Source: Pseudomonadota bacterium
Lineage (GTDB): Bacteria > Myxococcota_A > UBA9160 > SZUA-336
Length of the DNA stretch: 59,903 bases
Assembly (NCBI GenBank): GCA_021295775.1
Contig: JAGWBS010000008.1
Coordinates: forward strand, 14,734-74,636
Direction of reading: 5' to 3'
The notes beneath the pieces were generated by a model. It did no database searches, had not been told where the DNA came from, and was given only the letters and a program-made list of their open reading frames with translations. The stretch's first letter is position 1. Each line of letters opens with the position of its first letter. Shown in pieces: positions 1-10,088 of the stretch. The position numbers were made by a program, and so were the translations under genes.

Positions 1-117
1 AGGGTATCGGGGGGGCGGGGTTTCGGGGCGGGCTGGCGCTGCGCCGCCGGGGGGTTTCGCGAACGAGCGAGACCGGGGCGGCTGCGGCCGCCGGGCTCGA
101 CCCCGGCCCGTCGTGTC

Positions 118-1452
118 CTAGCGCTGGGCGTCGAGGCGTCCGAACAGCACGCGCAAGAGCAGCGCGACGGCGACGCCGGCCAGTCCGATCGCCAGTCCGG
201 TCCAGATCCCCGACACGCCGGCGCCGGCCGAGAAGGCCAGCCACGCCCCCAGCGGCAGGCCGAACAGCCAGTAGCCGACGAAGCCGGCCCAGGCCGCCGG
301 CCGCGTCCGCCCGACGCCGCGCAGGACCCCGCAGGCCACGACCTGCGTGCCGTCGAAGATCTGGAACGCGCCGGCGATCGGCAGGATCAGCACGCAGAAA
401 GAGACCACCTCGGGATCGGAGGTGTAGAGCCGCGCGAGCTGTTTCGGCAAGAAGATGAACGCCCCGGCCGAGATCAGCATGATGCCGGCGCCCAGGCCGA
501 AGGCGACCCGCGCGGAGCGCCGGACGCGCTCCGGCTGGCCGGCCCCCAGCAGGTTGCCCGCGCGCGTCGATGCGGCGATCGCGATTCCCAGCGGCAGCAT
601 GAACGAGAGCGACGCCAGGTTCAGCGCGATCGTGTGCGCGCCCAGCTCGGAGACGCTCAGCAGCCCGGCGAGCAGCGTCGACCCCGAAAACGCCCCGATC
701 TCCAGCACCAGCTGCAGCGCGACCGGCAGACCCAGCGACAGCAGGCGCCGCAATCCGGCCGGGTCCAGCGCGCGCCGGCTCCAGGGCACCCAGGCGCCGG
801 CGTGCAGCCGCGCCCGCACGACCCAGATCCACAGACCGAGGACCAGGAAGACCCGCACCAGGCTGGTCGCGATCCCGGCTCCGACCAGGCCCAGCGCGGG
901 CAGGCCCAGGTTCCCGAAGATCAGCGCCCAGTTCGCCAGCGCGTTGAGTCCGTTGGCCACGATCATCAGCCACATGGCGGGCCGCACCAGCGTCCGTCCC
1001 TGCAGGTACTGGCGCAGGGCGGTGAAGACCAGCAGGCAGGGGATGCTCGGGAGCTGCACCCACAGATAGGCGTGAGCCGCGGCCGCCAGCTCGGGCTTCT
1101 GGCCCAGCAGCACCAGCCCGGGCTCGGTGAGCAGGAACAGCCCCGCGACGGGCAGGGTAAGGGCGAGCGCGACGACCACGCCCTGCTGCAGCACGATTCC
1201 GGCGCGCCGCCCGTAGCCCGCGCCGTGCGCCTGGCTGACCAGCGGGTCCATCCCCAGCAGCAGGCCGGTGGAGCAGAACAGCGTGAGGCTCGACCAGACG
1301 TTGGCGATCGCGGCGGCGGCCAGCACCTCGGTGCCGACGCGGCTGACCATCAGCGTGTCGACGACGCCCATCAGCATGGTCCCCGCCTGCGTCAGGATCG
1401 CGGGGCCCGCCAGGCGCCCGATCGCGCGCAGCTCGGAGGACTGCCAGCTCAT
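118..1452 (-). CDS. MATE family multidrug/toxin efflux transporter
   Basis: 444-residue polytopic membrane protein of the MATE/MatE family, which exports cationic drugs or metabolites using an ion gradient. About twelve hydrophobic segments follow a short polar N-terminus (MSWQSSELRAIGRLAGPAIL), with the two-fold pseudo-repeat of MATE proteins and a typical N-half stretch (LMVSRVGTEVLAAAAIANVW). The open frame runs further upstream, but the ATG at 1452 gives the normal family length and begins directly before the first conserved helix. Transcribed away from the biliverdin-reductase-like operon. Substrate cannot be told from sequence. Confidence 0.9.
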   Translation of the reverse strand: MSWQSSELRAIGRLAGPAILTQAGTMLMGVVDTLMVSRVGTEVLAAAAIANVWSSLTLFCSTGLLLGMDPLVSQAHGAGYGRRAGIVLQQGVVVALALTLPVAGLFLLTEPGLVLLGQKPELAAAAHAYLWVQLPSIPCLLVFTALRQYLQGRTLVRPAMWLMIVANGLNALANWALIFGNLGLPALGLVGAGIATSLVRVFLVLGLWIWVVRARLHAGAWVPWSRRALDPAGLRRLLSLGLPVALQLVLEIGAFSGSTLLAGLLSVSELGAHTIALNLASLSFMLPLGIAIAASTRAGNLLGAGQPERVRRSARVAFGLGAGIMLISAGAFIFLPKQLARLYTSDPEVVSFCVLILPIAGAFQIFDGTQVVACGVLRGVGRTRPAAWAGFVGYWLFGLPLGAWLAFSAGAGVSGIWTGLAIGLAGVAVALLLRVLFGRLDAQR

Positions 1453-1756
1453 GCGGCGCACAGGGGTAGCACTCCGGGCGGGCCGGAGCCGCGCGGGCCC
1501 CTCCGTCAGCGGGACTTCCTGCTCCAAAGGCGGCGTCACGCCCACGACAGAGCCCGGGCCGCGAACCCGGTTCCGCCCCCCGGGAACGTCCTCGCGGGCC
1601 AGCCCGGGACGGCCGCCGGCTCTTCCCCGCGGGAAGACCGCTGGCGCCCGCGCGCGCGGGGAGCGACTGTGCCGGGAGTCGCGGCCCCGGCGGGCCCGGA
1701 GGCAGCTCGCGCGCCAGGCGGCGGCGCGCGGCGAAGCGCGGCGCGGAGGACGGGCG
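1453..1756. other. Divergent intergenic region, about 300 bp
   Basis: Gap between the divergent MATE and reductase genes, so it must hold promoters for both. It is extremely GC-rich and I see no convincing -35/-10 pair. The only structure that stands out is a perfect 7-bp inverted repeat with a 3-nt centre at 1621-1637 (TCTTCCC-CGC-GGGAAGA), a possible operator. No credible small gene: the reading frames crossing it lack normal codon usage. Confidence 0.4.
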
Positions 1757-2611
1757 GTGCCGAAGCAATGGAAGATCGCGGTGCTGGGCGCCGGGCGCGC
1801 GGGTCGCGCGCGGATCGCGGCGATCGAGGCCCACCCGCGCTGCCGCCTCGCCGGGGTGGTGCGCCGGCGGCCGGGTCCCGGCGAGCCGGACCTGGAAGCG
1901 GCGCTCGCCGACCCCGGCGTGGACGCCGTGATCGTCTGCACCCCCAACCTCCTGCACGCGCGGGCCGTGCGCGCCGCGCTGGAGGCCGGCAAGCACGTGG
2001 CCGTGGAGTATCCGCTGGCCGAGAGCTCGGCCGAGGCCGCCGAGCTTTTCGAGCGGGCCGCGGCCGGAGCTCGCGTGCTGCACGTCGAGCACATCGAGCT
2101 CCTCTCCGGCTCGCAGCGACGCCTGCGCGAGTCGGCGCGGGGTTTGGGCCGTCCGCGCGGCGGCGGGCTGCGCTTTAGCGGAGGCAGCGACGGATGGATC
2201 GCCCGCGAGGATCTGGCCGGCGGGCCGGGGCTGCGCGCTCTGGCCCGCCTGCATCGCCTGGTGGATCTTTTCGGACCGGCCGAGGTCTCCCGGCGCCGGC
2301 TGGAGACCTCCGAAAGCGGCTACCGGCTGGAGGTCGGGCTGCGCTTCGCCGCGGGGGGCGAAACCAGCCTGTCGGAGGTGCGCGCTCCGCAGCTGGCCCG
2401 CGCCAGCGAGTGGGAGGTCGAGTGCGAGGCCGGAATCCTGCGCACTCCGCCGGCGAGCCCCGAGAGAGGGCTCTTCGCGCGCGATCTGGAAGTTTTCGTG
2501 TCCCGCCTCGAGACGCGGGCGACCTCGTACGTGTCGGACGCGCGCGTGCTGGAGGTCCTGAGTCTGGTCGACGCGATCGACCGGCCTGCCTATCCTCCCG
2601 CGCGTGCTTGA
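1757..2611 (+). CDS. Biliverdin reductase-like Gfo/Idh/MocA oxidoreductase
   Basis: 284-residue NAD(P)-dependent oxidoreductase. An N-terminal Rossmann motif (VLGAGRAG) is followed by the Gfo/Idh hallmark region AGKHVAVEYP. The VEYP version (not the usual EKP) and the following HVEHIELL are the signature of biliverdin reductases, and the later GGPGLRALARLHRLVDLFG and LFARDLEVFVSRL stretches also match animal/cyanobacterial BVR from memory. BVR reduces biliverdin to bilirubin. Start is GTG 1757, where homology begins; the frame is open further upstream. It overlaps the next gene by 8 nt and heads the transporter operon. A different sugar or nucleoside-derived substrate remains possible; no heme oxygenase is in the window. 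Confidence 0.72.
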   Translation: MPKQWKIAVLGAGRAGRARIAAIEAHPRCRLAGVVRRRPGPGEPDLEAALADPGVDAVIVCTPNLLHARAVRAALEAGKHVAVEYPLAESSAEAAELFERAAAGARVLHVEHIELLSGSQRRLRESARGLGRPRGGGLRFSGGSDGWIAREDLAGGPGLRALARLHRLVDLFGPAEVSRRRLETSESGYRLEVGLRFAAGGETSLSEVRAPQLARASEWEVECEAGILRTPPASPERGLFARDLEVFVSRLETRATSYVSDARVLEVLSLVDAIDRPAYPPARA

Positions 2612-3605
2612 GGTCGCTCGCGCCGGGGCGCTCCGCCGCCTGCTGCCGGTCGCGCTCGCGGTTCTGGTGGCGGGAGCCTGCGCGGAGCAGTCCCGGGACC
2701 CCGGTGTGCTGCGGGTGGGGCTGCTGACGCCCGGCTCCATTCGCGACGGGGGCTGGAACCAGAGCGCCTACGAGGGCCTGGAACGCATCCGCGACGAGTT
2801 GGGAGCCGAGGTCGCCCACCAGGAGACGCACACCCCCCAGGAGTTCGAAGACGGCTTCCGCGACTTCGCCCAGCGCGGCTTCGACCTGGTCGTGGGACAC
2901 GGCTTCGAGTTCCAGGACGCGGCCGTGAAGGTAGGCGCGGGCTACCCGGACACGGTCTTCCTGACCACCAGCGGCTCGGCGGTGCGCACCAACGTGGCGC
3001 CGATCGTCTTCGAGTTGGAGCAGGCGACCTACGTGCTCGGCTACACGGCGGCCCTGCTGTCGCGCAGCGTCAAGCTCGGACTGGTCGGTGGCGTCGAGAT
3101 CCCGTCGGTCGCCAGCACCTTCCTGGCGTTCGAGGCCGGAGCGCTCCACGCACGGCCCGGGATCGACGTGGTGACGACCTACATCGGCAACTGGTCCGAC
3201 GTGGCGGCGGCGCGCGAGGCCACCCGCGCCCTGATCGACGCGGGCGCCGACGTGCTGATCCACAACGCCAACGAGGCCGCGCGGGGGTTCTTCCAGGCGG
3301 TGAGGGAGAGCCCTCGGGTGTACGCGTTCGGGACCAACCGCAACCAGAACGAGCAGGCGCCCGAGTCGGTGATCGCATCCGCCACGCTGGACGTGTCGCA
3401 GGCCCTGCTGCAGGTCGCACGCCGGGTGGACGCGGGGCGCTTCGAAGCCCGTCTGCTGCGCTTCGGCCTGCGGGACCGGGTGATCCGGGTCGAGTGGAAC
3501 GAGCGCCTGGAGCCGCTGCTTTCCGCGCGCGACCGCGCGGCGATCGAGGACCTGGTGCACGAGATCGAGTCCGGCAGCTTCAAGGTCCCCCGCCGCGATT
3601 TCTGA
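2604..3605 (+). CDS. BMP family (PnrA/BmpA-like) ABC transporter substrate-binding lipoprotein
   Basis: 333-residue extracytoplasmic binding protein of the basic membrane protein family, which binds purine nucleosides or related ligands for ABC import. The N-terminus is a lipoprotein signal (hydrophobic run then VAGAC). The early motif PGSIRDGGWNQSAYEGL is diagnostic: these proteins stack the nucleoside base in this region. Later VVGHGFEFQDA and GLVGGVEIPSV fit the two-lobe fold. Start GTG 2604 overlaps the upstream reductase by 8 nt and lies 7 nt after TATCCT, so it may also have its own leaderless promoter. Followed after 10 nt by its ATPase. Confidence 0.9.
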   Translation: MLEVARAGALRRLLPVALAVLVAGACAEQSRDPGVLRVGLLTPGSIRDGGWNQSAYEGLERIRDELGAEVAHQETHTPQEFEDGFRDFAQRGFDLVVGHGFEFQDAAVKVGAGYPDTVFLTTSGSAVRTNVAPIVFELEQATYVLGYTAALLSRSVKLGLVGGVEIPSVASTFLAFEAGALHARPGIDVVTTYIGNWSDVAAAREATRALIDAGADVLIHNANEAARGFFQAVRESPRVYAFGTNRNQNEQAPESVIASATLDVSQALLQVARRVDAGRFEARLLRFGLRDRVIRVEWNERLEPLLSARDRAAIEDLVHEIESGSFKVPRRDF

Positions 3606-3615
3606 GCCGTCCGGC

Positions 3616-5058
<1,443 letters not shown>

Positions 5059-5061
5059 GCC

Positions 5062-6066
5062 GTGCGCGCGTGGATCGAGCCGCTGCTGGCGATCGGACTG
5101 GCCCTGCTGCTGGCGGGCGGGCTGCTGCTGGGCCTGGGCGCGGATCCTCTGGCCGCGCTCGCGGCGCTGGCCCGCGGGGCGTTCGGCAGCGCGTACGCCC
5201 TGGAGAGCACGCTGACCCGCGCCGTCCCCCTGTGCCTGGTGGGGCTGGCGGTCGCGCTGGCGTTCCGCGCGGGCGTCTGGAACATCGGCGGCGAGGGGCA
5301 GATCTGCGTCGGAGCGCTGGTCGCGGCGGCGCTCGGGACGCGCGCGCTGGTCGGCGGCCCGGCCGCCGCCCAGGTCTCGCTGGTGCTCTTGGCGGGCGCC
5401 GCCGCCGGAGCGCTGTGGGCGGGGATCGCGGCCTGGCTGCGGGTGAGCCGCGGCGTCTCGGAGGTGCTCTCGACCATCCTGCTGAATTTCATCGCTCTGC
5501 TGGGCGTGGCCTTCGCAGTGCACGGGCCGCTGCAGGAGGCGGCGGGGGCCTACCCGCAGAGCGACGCGCTGGGGGCCGCCGCCCGGCTTCCGCGGCTGGC
5601 GGGTCTGGAGCGCCTGCACGCCGCCGCCCCGCTGGCCCTGCTGCTCCCGGGCCTGGCCTGGCTGCTGCTGTTCCGCAGCGCGGCCGGGCTGCGCCTTCGC
5701 GCGGTCGGTCTGGCCCCGGAGGCGGCGCGCTACGCCGGCGTCTCGCCGCCCCGCGAAGTCGTCCGCGTGCTGCTGATCTCGGGCGGGATCGCGGGGCTGG
5801 CGGGAGCGGTCGAGATCGCGGGCGTCACCGCCCGGCTCTTCGAGGGCCTGTCGGGGGGGCTGGGCTTCACGGCCATCGCGGTGGCGCTGCTCGCCCGTCT
5901 CCATCCGCTGGCCGTGATCCCCGCCGCGCTGTTCTTCGCTTCCCTGGCCACGGGAAGCGGTGCGCTGCAGCGCGCCGCGCACGTGCCCAAGGTGCTGGTG
6001 CAGGTGATCGAGGCGCTGGTCATCTTCCTTTCGGTCGGCTTCGCGCTGCGCCGCGGAGGCCGTTGA
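5062..6066 (+). CDS. ABC transporter permease (nucleoside/simple sugar), first subunit
   Basis: 334-residue inner-membrane permease of the BPD_transp_2 (YufP/NupP, RbsC-like) family. It carries the characteristic AFRAGVWNIGGEGQICVGAL motif after the first helices, the SEVLSTILLNFIAL helix and about nine transmembrane segments. Works as a heterodimer with the next gene and the upstream ATPase. Starts with GTG 5062, 3 nt after the ATPase stop, and ends 1 nt before the second permease, so the operon is tightly coupled. Confidence 0.92.
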   Translation: MRAWIEPLLAIGLALLLAGGLLLGLGADPLAALAALARGAFGSAYALESTLTRAVPLCLVGLAVALAFRAGVWNIGGEGQICVGALVAAALGTRALVGGPAAAQVSLVLLAGAAAGALWAGIAAWLRVSRGVSEVLSTILLNFIALLGVAFAVHGPLQEAAGAYPQSDALGAAARLPRLAGLERLHAAAPLALLLPGLAWLLLFRSAAGLRLRAVGLAPEAARYAGVSPPREVVRVLLISGGIAGLAGAVEIAGVTARLFEGLSGGLGFTAIAVALLARLHPLAVIPAALFFASLATGSGALQRAAHVPKVLVQVIEALVIFLSVGFALRRGGR

Positions 6067-6067
6067 G

Positions 6068-6922
6068 GTGCTCGAGCTGGGCTTCGCGTTCGCCGCCCTG
6101 CGGCTCAGCGCGCCGCTGGGATTCGCGGCGCTGGGCGAGCTGGTCGCCCAGCGCTCCGGGGTGCTGAACATCGGCATCGAAGGGATGATGCTGACGGGCG
6201 CGTTCGCCGCCTTCGCTGCGGGCGCCGCGACCGGCTCCGCCCCGCTGGCCTGCGCCGCCGCCGTGGCCGCCGGGACGGCCATGGCGGGGGTCTTCGGGGC
6301 GTTCGCGATCGGGCGGCGCGCCGACCCGATCGTCTGCGGCACCGGTCTCAACCTGCTGGCGCTGGGCGGAACGGGCACGGCTCAACGCCTGCTGTACGCG
6401 CCCGGCGAGCCGCTCCCCTCGGCCCCCCAGATCGCGTGGCCGGTCTGGGTCGCGCTGCTGGCGCTGGGGGCACTGGGGGTCGGGCTGTTCCTGGCCTACA
6501 GCCGGCCGGGCCTGCGGCTGCGCGCCGCGGGCGAACGCGCCGAGGCGGCGCACGCCCAGGGGATCGACGTGCGCCGCGTCCGCTGGTCCGCGACGCTCTT
6601 CGGCGGGGCCTGCGCCGGGCTGGGAGGCGCCTGCCTGACGCTGTGGATCTCGGACACCTTCGTCGAGAACATGACCGCCGGCCGCGGCTTCATCGCGCTG
6701 GCGCTGGTGCTCTTCGGCGCTTTCCGGGCGTGGCGGATTCTCGCCGGAGCGGCGCTCTTCGGCGCCGCCAGCGCGCTGCAGTTCCGCCTGCAGGCCGCGG
6801 GTGTGGAGATCCCCTACAACCTGCTGCTGATGACGCCCTACGTCCTCACCCTGGCCGTGCTGGCGCTTTTCGCGGGGCGGGTGCGGCCTCCGGGCGACCT
6901 GGCGCGGCCCTTCGAGGGCTGA
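6068..6922 (+). CDS. ABC transporter permease (nucleoside/simple sugar), second subunit
   Basis: 284-residue permease of the YufQ/NupQ type. The N-terminal GELVAQRSGVLNIGIEGMML is the hallmark of the second permease in BMP/nucleoside importers. Seven to eight hydrophobic segments are visible. Start GTG 6068 sits 1 nt after the first permease. It closes the five-gene operon and is followed directly by a strong hairpin. With the BMP protein this forms a complete importer; purine nucleosides are the best-supported ligand class for the family, but the ligand here is inferred. Confidence 0.92.
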   Translation: MLELGFAFAALRLSAPLGFAALGELVAQRSGVLNIGIEGMMLTGAFAAFAAGAATGSAPLACAAAVAAGTAMAGVFGAFAIGRRADPIVCGTGLNLLALGGTGTAQRLLYAPGEPLPSAPQIAWPVWVALLALGALGVGLFLAYSRPGLRLRAAGERAEAAHAQGIDVRRVRWSATLFGGACAGLGGACLTLWISDTFVENMTAGRGFIALALVLFGAFRAWRILAGAALFGAASALQFRLQAAGVEIPYNLLLMTPYVLTLAVLALFAGRVRPPGDLARPFEG

Positions 6923-6958
6923 GCGCGCCCGCGCCGGTCCGAGCGCGGGCGGCGCGCC
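6923..6958. terminator. Bidirectional hairpin terminator between convergent genes
   Basis: GCGCGCCCGCGC (6923-6934) pairs with GCGCGGGCGGCGCGCC (6943-6958) with one bulge and an 8-nt loop, filling the 40-nt gap between the ABC operon (+) and the M20 gene (-). There is no U-tract, which is common in very GC-rich genomes. Confidence 0.5.
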
Positions 6959-6962
6959 GGGT

Positions 6963-8108
6963 CTATTCGGCTCCGCGGAAGAGCGCCTCGAAGACCGCCT
7001 GCGCGCGCTCGACCTGGTCGGCTTCGACGAATTCGCGCGCGGTGTGGGCCTGGGCGATCCCGCCCGGTCCGAAGACCACTCCCGGAATTCCCGCGGCGGC
7101 GGCCACGCCCGCGTCCGTTCCGAACGCCGCGCCGGCCAGTTCCACCGTCCCGCCGGCCGCCCGCACCGCCGCGGCGACGGCCCTCGCGCCCGGGTGCTCG
7201 TCGGGGGTGTGCAGGGGCGGCTTCTCGAGCCGGCACCAGTCCACGCTCAGGTCCTGCAGGCCGGCGGCCGCCAGCGCCTCGAGGACTTCCTCGCGGACGC
7301 TGTGCTCGTCCTCTCCCGGCAGCAGCCGGTGGTCGATCAGCAGCCAGGCCTGGTCCGGAACGATGTTGGGGGCGCTGCCGCCCCCGATCACCCCGATCGA
7401 GAGCGTGGCCGCGCCCAGCCGCTCGTCGCGACGCTCGCTCACCCGCCGGCCCAGTTGGTCGAGCGCCAGCGCTGCCCGCGCCAGAGCGACGATGGCGTTG
7501 CTCCCCCCGGCCGGCTCCGACGCGTGGCAGGCGCGCCCCGCGGCGCTGATCCGCGTGTGCACCACGCCCTTGTGCCGGGTCACGACCCGCAGCGAGGTCG
7601 GCTCCGTGGCGACCAGCCAGTCGGGCTCGCGGCGCAGCGCGGAGAGCACGTCGCGGATGCCCAGGCTGCCCAGTTCCTCGTCCGCCTCGCCCACCAGCAC
7701 CACGTTGCGCGCCAGGCCGCCGTCCGCCAGCACGCGCTCCAGGGCGGCGACCGCGCCGGCCATGCCGGCCTTGGTGTCGCAGGAGCCGCGGCCGTAGAGC
7801 CGGCCGGCGTCCAGCCGCGGGTCGAAGGGCTCGATCTCCATTCCGTCGACGGGGACGGTATCGAGGTGCGAGGCGACCACCAGGGTCTCCCGGGCCCCCT
7901 CGGCCTCGGCCACGGCGATCACCGAGGGCCGATCGGGAGGGCCGACCAGCTCCACGTCCAGGCGCAGCCCCTCGAGCTGGCGGCGCAGGTGTTCCGCGTA
8001 GCGCCGCTCCCCGACGATCTCCGGATCCAGGTCCGTGCGCCGCATGGGGTTGACGGACGGGATCGCGACGTAGTCGCGCAGGTAGCGCAGGGCGGGGGAG
8101 GCCGACAT
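6963..8108 (-). CDS. M20 family metallopeptidase/deacylase, ArgE-like
   Basis: 381-residue cytoplasmic dinuclear-zinc amidohydrolase of the M20 (ArgE/DapE/carboxypeptidase) family. Visible ligands: SHLDTVP (His-x-Asp), GRGSCDTKAGMAG (bridging Asp), GEADEELGS (catalytic Glu-Glu) and the C-terminal AQAHTAREFVEADQV histidine. The last motif resembles N-acetylornithine deacetylase (QAHxPxEY), so ArgE or another N-acyl amino acid deacylase is likely. The ATG at 8108 starts MSASPALRYLRDYVAIPSVNP, normal for the family. A TATCAT -10 lies 11 nt upstream on the coding strand. Confidence 0.85.
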   Translation of the reverse strand: MSASPALRYLRDYVAIPSVNPMRRTDLDPEIVGERRYAEHLRRQLEGLRLDVELVGPPDRPSVIAVAEAEGARETLVVASHLDTVPVDGMEIEPFDPRLDAGRLYGRGSCDTKAGMAGAVAALERVLADGGLARNVVLVGEADEELGSLGIRDVLSALRREPDWLVATEPTSLRVVTRHKGVVHTRISAAGRACHASEPAGGSNAIVALARAALALDQLGRRVSERRDERLGAATLSIGVIGGGSAPNIVPDQAWLLIDHRLLPGEDEHSVREEVLEALAAAGLQDLSVDWCRLEKPPLHTPDEHPGARAVAAAVRAAGGTVELAGAAFGTDAGVAAAAGIPGVVFGPGGIAQAHTAREFVEADQVERAQAVFEALFRGAE

Positions 8109-8119
8109 GGGGAAAGGGG

Positions 8120-8125
8120 ATGATA
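8120..8125 (-). promoter_or_regulatory. Candidate -10 element (TATCAT) for the M20 gene
   Basis: On the minus strand TATCAT lies 11 nt before the ATG at 8108, predicting a transcript with an almost absent leader. No good -35 is visible. The element sits in the 29-nt gap behind the GH15 gene. Confidence 0.35.
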
Positions 8126-8137
8126 GCGACCGAGCCG

Positions 8138-10030
8138 TCAGTCCAGCAGCAGGCGCGGCACTTTCTCGGAGCCCTCGTCGCGCAGGCGCAACGCCAGGTC
8201 GATCCGGCAGGCGGCGTTGATCAGGCCCAGGTGGCTGAACGCCTGCGGGAAGTTGCCCAGCAGCTCGCGGGAATCGGGGTCGAGCTCCTCGGCCAGCAGT
8301 CCCAGGTGATTCGACGCGTCCACGTGAGCCGAGAACACTTCCTGGGCGGTCTCCAGTTCGCCGCCCAGGGCCAGCGTCTCGGCCAGCCAGAAACCGCAGA
8401 GCATGAACACTCCCTCGGCGCCCCCGACGCCGTCGTCGTCGCGGTAGCGGTAGAGGAACGGACCGTGCCCCAGCTCGCCGCGCAGCCAGCGGATGGTTTC
8501 GGACACCCGCGGGTCGCTGGCCGGCAGAAAGCCCTGGGTCGGCAGGCGCAGCAGCGAGGCGTCGGGCACGTCGCTGCCGTAGCGGCCCACGAAGCGCTTT
8601 CCCGAGCGGTCCAGACCGTTGCTCAGCAGGTCGGCGCGGACCGCCTCGGCGGCGTCTTTCCAGCGCTGCGCGTGCCGGGGCGCGCCGAAAAGCGGAGCCA
8701 GCCTGTGGCCGCGGTCCAGGGCGACCCAGCTCATCAGCTTGGAGTGGACGTTGTGGCTGATGCCGGCGCGCGGCTCCCAGATGCCGTGGTCCGGCTCCTG
8801 CCAGCGCTGCTCGACCGAACCGATGATGGCCTCGATGTGCCGCCACGCCCGCAGCGGCAGCGAGCCGCCGAAGCGCTCGTACATGAAGGCGGCGTCGACC
8901 AGGGTCCCGGCGGTGTCGAACTGCAGCTGGTCCTTGGCCCCGTTGCCGATGCGCACCGGGCCGGAGCCGCGGTAGCCGCGCAGGTGGTCGAGCGAGCGCT
9001 CCCGCGGAACGAGCTCGCCATCGACGGTGTACATGACGCCCAGCTCGGGAATGCGGTCCAGCGTGTCGCGGATGAAGTGGAAGAAGTCGCGGGCTTCGCG
9101 GTCGAAGCCGATCAGATTCGCGGCCCGGATCGTCAGCGCCGCGTCGCGCGTCCAGGTGTAGCGGTAGTCCCAGTTGCGCACGCCCCCGACCCACTCCGGC
9201 AGCGAGGTGGTCGGCGCCGCCACCACCGCGCCGGTGCGTGCGTAGATCAGCAGCTTGAGCGCCAGCGCCGCGCGCATGACGTGATGGCGCCAGGGGCCGT
9301 CGTAGCGGAGCTGGCGCGACCACTCGCGCCAGGCGTGGCGGGTGGCGCGCAGGTGCTCGAACGGCCGGTAGGCTTCGATCGGCTCGGGCCGGGGCGTGTC
9401 CCAGGACAGCACCATCCAGCGGCGCTCGCCGGACCGCAGCCGGATCGTCCCGACCCGCCCCCCGCCCGGGCGCGGTTTCCACTCGACCGACCCTCCCACG
9501 GCGGCCACCAGCCGCTCGCCGCTCGGTCCCGTCGCCAGCAGGCCGTGCTCGGTCGCCTCGATCCGGGTGCTCTCCAGGCCGTAGCCGAAGCGCGGATCGA
9601 AGACGAGTTCCAGTTCGACCTCGCCGTCGCGGCACTCGATGCGGCGGTGGATCTCGTGGATCGTGGCGCGAGGGTCGTCGCTCCAGGGCATGTAGTCGGT
9701 CAGACGCACCTGGCCGCGGTCGTGGACGCGGAAGAGCGTCTCCAGGACGTTGGTGTCGGGGTCGTAGCGCTGCAGGCTTTCGAAGGCACACGAGGCGGGG
9801 GTGATCGCGGTCAGGCCGCCGCGCTCGGGGTCGAGCAGCGCGCCGAAAACGCTGGGGCTGTCGAAGCGCGGCAGACACAGCCAGTCGATCGCGCCGTCGA
9901 CCCGCACCAGCGCGCAGGAGAAACCGTCTCCGATCAGGCCCCGCGCGCCGATACCGAGCTCGCCGCCCCGCTCGCCGGCGGCGAACTCGAACGGGCGCGA
10001 GAGACTGCGGGCGGCTGTGAACAGATCCAT
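8138..10030 (-). CDS. Glycoside hydrolase family 15 protein (glucoamylase/trehalase type)
   Basis: 630-residue GH15 enzyme, likely hydrolysing alpha-glucosidic bonds of trehalose or maltodextrins. The N-terminal beta-sandwich begins with the family pattern LIGDGFSCALVRVDGAIDWLCLPRFDSP. The (alpha/alpha)6 catalytic domain shows YRYTWTRDAALTIRA, the general-acid region GIWEPRAG followed by HSKLMSWVALDRG, and near the C-terminus the second acid region LLAEELDPDSRELLGNFPQAFSHLGLINA. No signal peptide, so cytoplasmic, which fits the bacterial trehalase-like branch. ATG 10030. Exact substrate (trehalose, glucan or glucosylated metabolite) is not determinable. Confidence 0.9.
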   Translation of the reverse strand: MDLFTAARSLSRPFEFAAGERGGELGIGARGLIGDGFSCALVRVDGAIDWLCLPRFDSPSVFGALLDPERGGLTAITPASCAFESLQRYDPDTNVLETLFRVHDRGQVRLTDYMPWSDDPRATIHEIHRRIECRDGEVELELVFDPRFGYGLESTRIEATEHGLLATGPSGERLVAAVGGSVEWKPRPGGGRVGTIRLRSGERRWMVLSWDTPRPEPIEAYRPFEHLRATRHAWREWSRQLRYDGPWRHHVMRAALALKLLIYARTGAVVAAPTTSLPEWVGGVRNWDYRYTWTRDAALTIRAANLIGFDREARDFFHFIRDTLDRIPELGVMYTVDGELVPRERSLDHLRGYRGSGPVRIGNGAKDQLQFDTAGTLVDAAFMYERFGGSLPLRAWRHIEAIIGSVEQRWQEPDHGIWEPRAGISHNVHSKLMSWVALDRGHRLAPLFGAPRHAQRWKDAAEAVRADLLSNGLDRSGKRFVGRYGSDVPDASLLRLPTQGFLPASDPRVSETIRWLRGELGHGPFLYRYRDDDGVGGAEGVFMLCGFWLAETLALGGELETAQEVFSAHVDASNHLGLLAEELDPDSRELLGNFPQAFSHLGLINAACRIDLALRLRDEGSEKVPRLLLD

Positions 10031-10088
10031 TCGTCTTTCCCGTGCTCCTCGATGGCGGACGGCTTCGGCGCCGGCCGCAGCCCGGCGA

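Noticed and set aside
634-2178. Plus-strand open frame opposite the MATE gene.
   Set aside because: Gln/Arg/Pro-rich low-complexity translation; the minus strand encodes a clear MATE transporter.
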